Shown here one piece after another: positions 60,755 to 64,000 of a stretch of 64,000 nucleotides of DNA. The translations under genes and the position numbers were made by a program. The notes under the pieces are model-generated. The model saw only the letters and a program-made list of their open reading frames with translations. It made no database searches and was not told the DNA's origin. The DNA is taken from NCBI GenBank assembly GCA_965153355.1, contig OZ231127.1, positions 868,001-932,000 on the forward strand. The letters are read 5' to 3'. Origin of the DNA: Flaccisagitta enflata (taxonomy: Eukaryota > Chaetognatha > Sagittoidea > Aphragmophora). How positions within the stretch are numbered: the first letter of the stretch is position 1; each line of letters begins with the position of its first letter.

Positions 60755-63700
60755 TTGATGACCCCAGGGGTGTATATTTTTGAGTCGCTTTTGATTTTTG
60801 CCCCCCCCCTCCCTGCAGTTGATTTTCTTCCCCGCAACGCCTCGTGTTGCATTTCCATATCTATGATTTTCTTCCCCATAAGGCAACAAACAGTGTACTT
60901 AAGGCTTAAATAATGTTAAATAGTGTTTCACAAATCAGTATTCATGATTTGATACTGCCAAAAGTTATATTTTCCCCCAATTTTCTTTTTTTCTCTTTTC
61001 CCCCTTAGATTTCCTTTCCCATCTCCAAAACCTTTTTCCTCCCCCCTAGGGGGGGGGGGAACCCAATGAGGTACAGGTTTGGTTTACCCTGTATATTAGA
61101 ATGTTGAACAAGGCCGGGTACACAGCTACCCCAGTCACAGAGCACCAGAGCATTTGGGTAGGAGCAGTCAAAGAATAAACAAGGCCAACACCATACAGTC
61201 GCGTGCGGTTGTTAAGACTAAAATACCAAAAGACTAAAAGACTAAAAGACCATAAGACTAATGGTCGCAAAAGCGTTACATGATCAGTGGCACCCGATGC
61301 CCCTATGTTAGTTTATTTTGCTATGAGATGATGAGTGGGGCAGCGGCCTCAGAGGGGCCAATGACCTATGATTCCACGCTGGACAATTGCAGGGTCTTTG
61401 ATACCTAATTTTGGGTCTAAATAGCCTGATTTGAGGTCTTAGTTGCCTGATTTATGGTCTGAGAGGCTTCAGAAGCTTGTTTTGGGGCTTCGAGGCCTGA
61501 TCTTGGGTCTAATTCAGGGTTGGAGGCCTGTTTGTAGGGTGGGAAGGGCTGATGTGGGTCTGATAGGCCTAGTTTGAGGTCTAGAAGGTCTGATTTTGGG
61601 TTTGAAAGGCCAGATTTGGATCTGAGAAAACTGAATTAAGCCTGATTTGAGGTCTGGATGGCCTGATCAGAGGCCTGATTGGGGTTCTCAGAAGCCTGGT
61701 TAGGATTCAGGAGGCCTAATTTGAGGTCTGGAAAGCCTGATTTGGGGTCTAACAGGCCTAATTGAGGCTCTGAGAGGCCTAAATTGAGGTCTGGAAGGCC
61801 TGATTTGGGATCTGATTGATGACCCCAGGGGTGTATATTTTTGAGTCGCTTTTGATTTTTGCCCCCCCCCTCCCTGCAGTTGATTTTCTTCCCCGCAACG
61901 CCTCGTGTTGCATTTCCATATCTATGATTTTCTTCCCCATAAGGCAACAAACAGTGTACTTAAGGCTTAAATAATATTAAATAGTGTTTCACAAATCAGT
62001 ATTTATGATTTGATACTGCTAAAAGTTATATTTTCCCCCAATTTTCTTTTTTTCTCTTTTCCCCCTTAGATTTCCTTCCCCATCTCCAAAACCTTTGATT
62101 TTTCCTTCCCCCTAGGGGGGGGGGAACCCGATAAGGTACAGGCTTGGATTACCCTGTATATTAGAATGTTGAACAAGGCCGGGTACACAGCTACCCCAGT
62201 CACCAGAGCATTTGGGTAGGAGCAGTCAAAGAATAAACAAGGCCAACACCATACAGTCGCGTGCGGTTGTTAAGACTAAAATACCAAAAGACTAAAAGAC
62301 TAAAAGACCATAAGACTAATGGTCGCAAAAGCGTTACATGATCAGTGGCACCCGATGCCCCTATGTTAGTTTATTTTGCTATGAGATGATGAGTGGGGCA
62401 GCGGCCTCAGAGGGGCCAATGACCTATGATTCCACGCTGGACAATTGCAGGGTCTTTGATACCTAATTTTGGGTCTAAATAGCCTGATTTGAGGTCTTAG
62501 TTGCCTGATTTATGGTCTGAGAGGCTTCAGAAGCTTGTTTTGGGGCTTCGAGGCCTGATCTTGGGTCTAATTCAGGGTTGGAGGCCTGTTTGTAGGGTGG
62601 GAAGGGCTGATGTGGGTCTGATAGGCCTAGTTTGAGGTCTAGAAGGTCTGATTTTGGGTTTGAAAGGCCAGATTTGGATCTGAGAAAACTGAATTAAGCC
62701 TGATTTGAGGTCTGGATGGCCTGATCAGAGGCCTGATTGGGGTTCTCAGAAGCCTGGTTAGGATTCAGGAGGCCTAATTTGAGGTCTGGAAAGCCTGATT
62801 TGGGGTCTAACAGGCCTAATTGAGGCTCTGAGAGGCCTAAATTGAGGTCTGGAAGGCCTGATTTGGGATCTGATTGATGACCCCAGGGGTGTATATTTTT
62901 GAGTCGCTTTTGATTTTTGCCCCCCCCCCTCCCTGCAGTTGATTTTCTTCCCCGCAACGCCTCGTGTTGCATTTCCATATCTATGATTTTCTTCCCCATA
63001 AGGCAACAAACAGTGTACTTAAGGCTTAAATAATATTAAATAGTGTTTCACAAATCAGTATTTATGATTTGATACTGCTAAAAGTTATATTTTCCCCCAA
63101 TTTTCTTTTTTTCTCTTTTCCCCCTTAGATTTCCTTCCCCATCTCCAAAACCTTTGATTTTTCCTTCCCCCTAGGGGGGGGGGAACCCGATAAGGTACAG
63201 GCTTGGATTACCCTGTATATTAGAATGTTGAACAAGGCCGGGTACACAGCTACCCCAGTCACCAGAGCATTTGGGTAGGAGCAGTCAAAGAATAAACAAG
63301 GCCAACACCATACAGTCGCGTGCGGTTGTTAAGACTAAACTACCAAAAGACTAAAAGACTGAAAGACTAAAAGACTAAAAGACTTAAGAGGTTTTCGCAT
63401 TGGGCGTGTTATCTAGATATCATCTAGATATTCCCTATGTAATTTCTCGATAATTTTCCCAATGCAAAAACCCCTTAAAAGACCAAAAGACCATAAGACT
63501 AATAGTCGCAAAAGCGTTACATGGTCAGCGGTACCCGATGGCCCTATGTTAGTTTATTTTGCCATGAGATAGTGAGTGGGGCAGCAGCCCCAGAGGGGCC
63601 AATGACCTATGATTCCACGCTGGACAATTGCAGGGTCTTTGATACCTAATTTTGGGTCTAAATAGCCTGATTTGAGGTCTTAGTTGCCTGATTTAAGGTC

Positions 63701-64000
63701 TGAGAGGCTTCAGAAGCTTGTTTTGGGGTTTCCAGGCCTGATCTTGGGTCTAATTCAGGGTTGGAGGCCTGTTTGTGGGGTGGGAAGGGCTGATATGGGT
63801 CTGATAGGCCTAGTTTGAGGTCTAGAAGGTCTGATTTTGGGTTTGAAAGGCCAGGTTTGGATCTGAGAGAACTGAATTAAGCCTGATTTGAGGTCTGGAT
63901 GAACTGATCAGAGGCCTGATTGGGGTTCTCAGAAGCGTGGTTAGGATTCAGGAGGCCTAATTTGAGGTCTGGAAAGCCTAATTTGGGGTCTGACAGGCCT
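60754..64000. repeat. Tandem array with 1.06-kb unit, three copies
   Basis: ATTGATGACCCCAGGGGTGT starts units at 60,754, 61,815 and 62,873 (periods 1061 and 1058); the last copy is cut by the window end. Order within a unit: C-run and TCCCTGCAG, an AT-rich part, CCCCCTAGGGGGGGG palindrome, ACAAGGCCGGGTACACAGCT with TACAGTCGCGTGCGGTTG, AAAAGACTAA repeats, then GCAAAAGCGTTACATGATCA, GGGGCAGCGGCCTCAGAGGG, CCAATGACCTATG (variant foldback end), and about 450 bp of 20-bp minisatellite (TTTGAGGTCTGGAAGGCCTGA). Copies 2 and 3 are nearly identical; copy 1 has more differences. Confidence 0.85.
63388..63474. mobile_element. 87-bp MITE with TTAA target
   Basis: GAGGTTTTCGCATTGGG at the left and CCCAATGCAAAAACCCC at the right (15 of 17 matched as inverted repeats), flanked by TTAA on both sides (63,384-63,387; 63,475-63,478). 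The centre has an ATCTAGATATCATCTAGATA palindrome. It is absent from the matching places in copies 1 and 2 of the 1.06-kb array. A TTAA target suggests a piggyBac-type element (inference). Confidence 0.85.

Overview
The window is nuclear DNA of a multicellular animal. The evidence is GT-AG introns that split open reading frames in matching phase, CCCTAA/TTAGGG-like repeats near 45.9-46.0 kb, many short non-autonomous DNA transposons with TA, TTAA or 8-bp target duplications, and a very high load of microsatellites and minisatellites. There is no sign of bacterial operons, phage or plasmids. I cannot name the species. The TTAGGG-type motif fits lophotrochozoans, flatworms or deuterostomes better than most insects, but that is inference.

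Layout. From 1 to about 44 kb I find no convincing gene. This part is a mosaic of (a) simple-sequence arrays, (b) a dispersed family of foldback elements with a conserved GGGCAGCGGCCCCGAAGGGG end around variable minisatellite cores, (c) short elements in which a GTCGCGTG-type hairpin flanks GTCC/GGTC/GGAC tetranucleotide arrays, (d) an AGCGA-rich element of about 260 bp with GGGCGTGTTTCTAGT inverted ends, and (e) several MITEs whose target duplications can be read directly. Some of these sit inside older repeats with the empty site still visible.

From about 45.0 to 53.4 kb the minus strand carries one multi-exon protein gene that I do not recognise. The exons E, D, C, B and A (52.55 to 46.33 kb) join in phase. 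The protein is rich in acidic, Gly, Ser/Pro, Gln, Asn and Arg-Gly/Ser-Arg low-complexity segments between short charged helices. Its introns are almost entirely trinucleotide arrays. Exon C needs one extra base, probably in a G5 run, to keep a single frame. An open frame at 44,968-45,700 is either its last exon or part of a neighbouring gene.

From about 57.8 to 59.7 kb the plus strand carries two well-formed exons of a second gene that reads like the start of an ankyrin-repeat protein. Its remaining exons are not visible. From 60.75 kb to the end there is a tandem array with a unit of about 1.06 kb, built from a foldback-element end, a 20-bp-class minisatellite, a C-run/G-run palindrome and a GTCGCGTG element. 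The third copy carries an 87-bp TTAA-flanked insertion.
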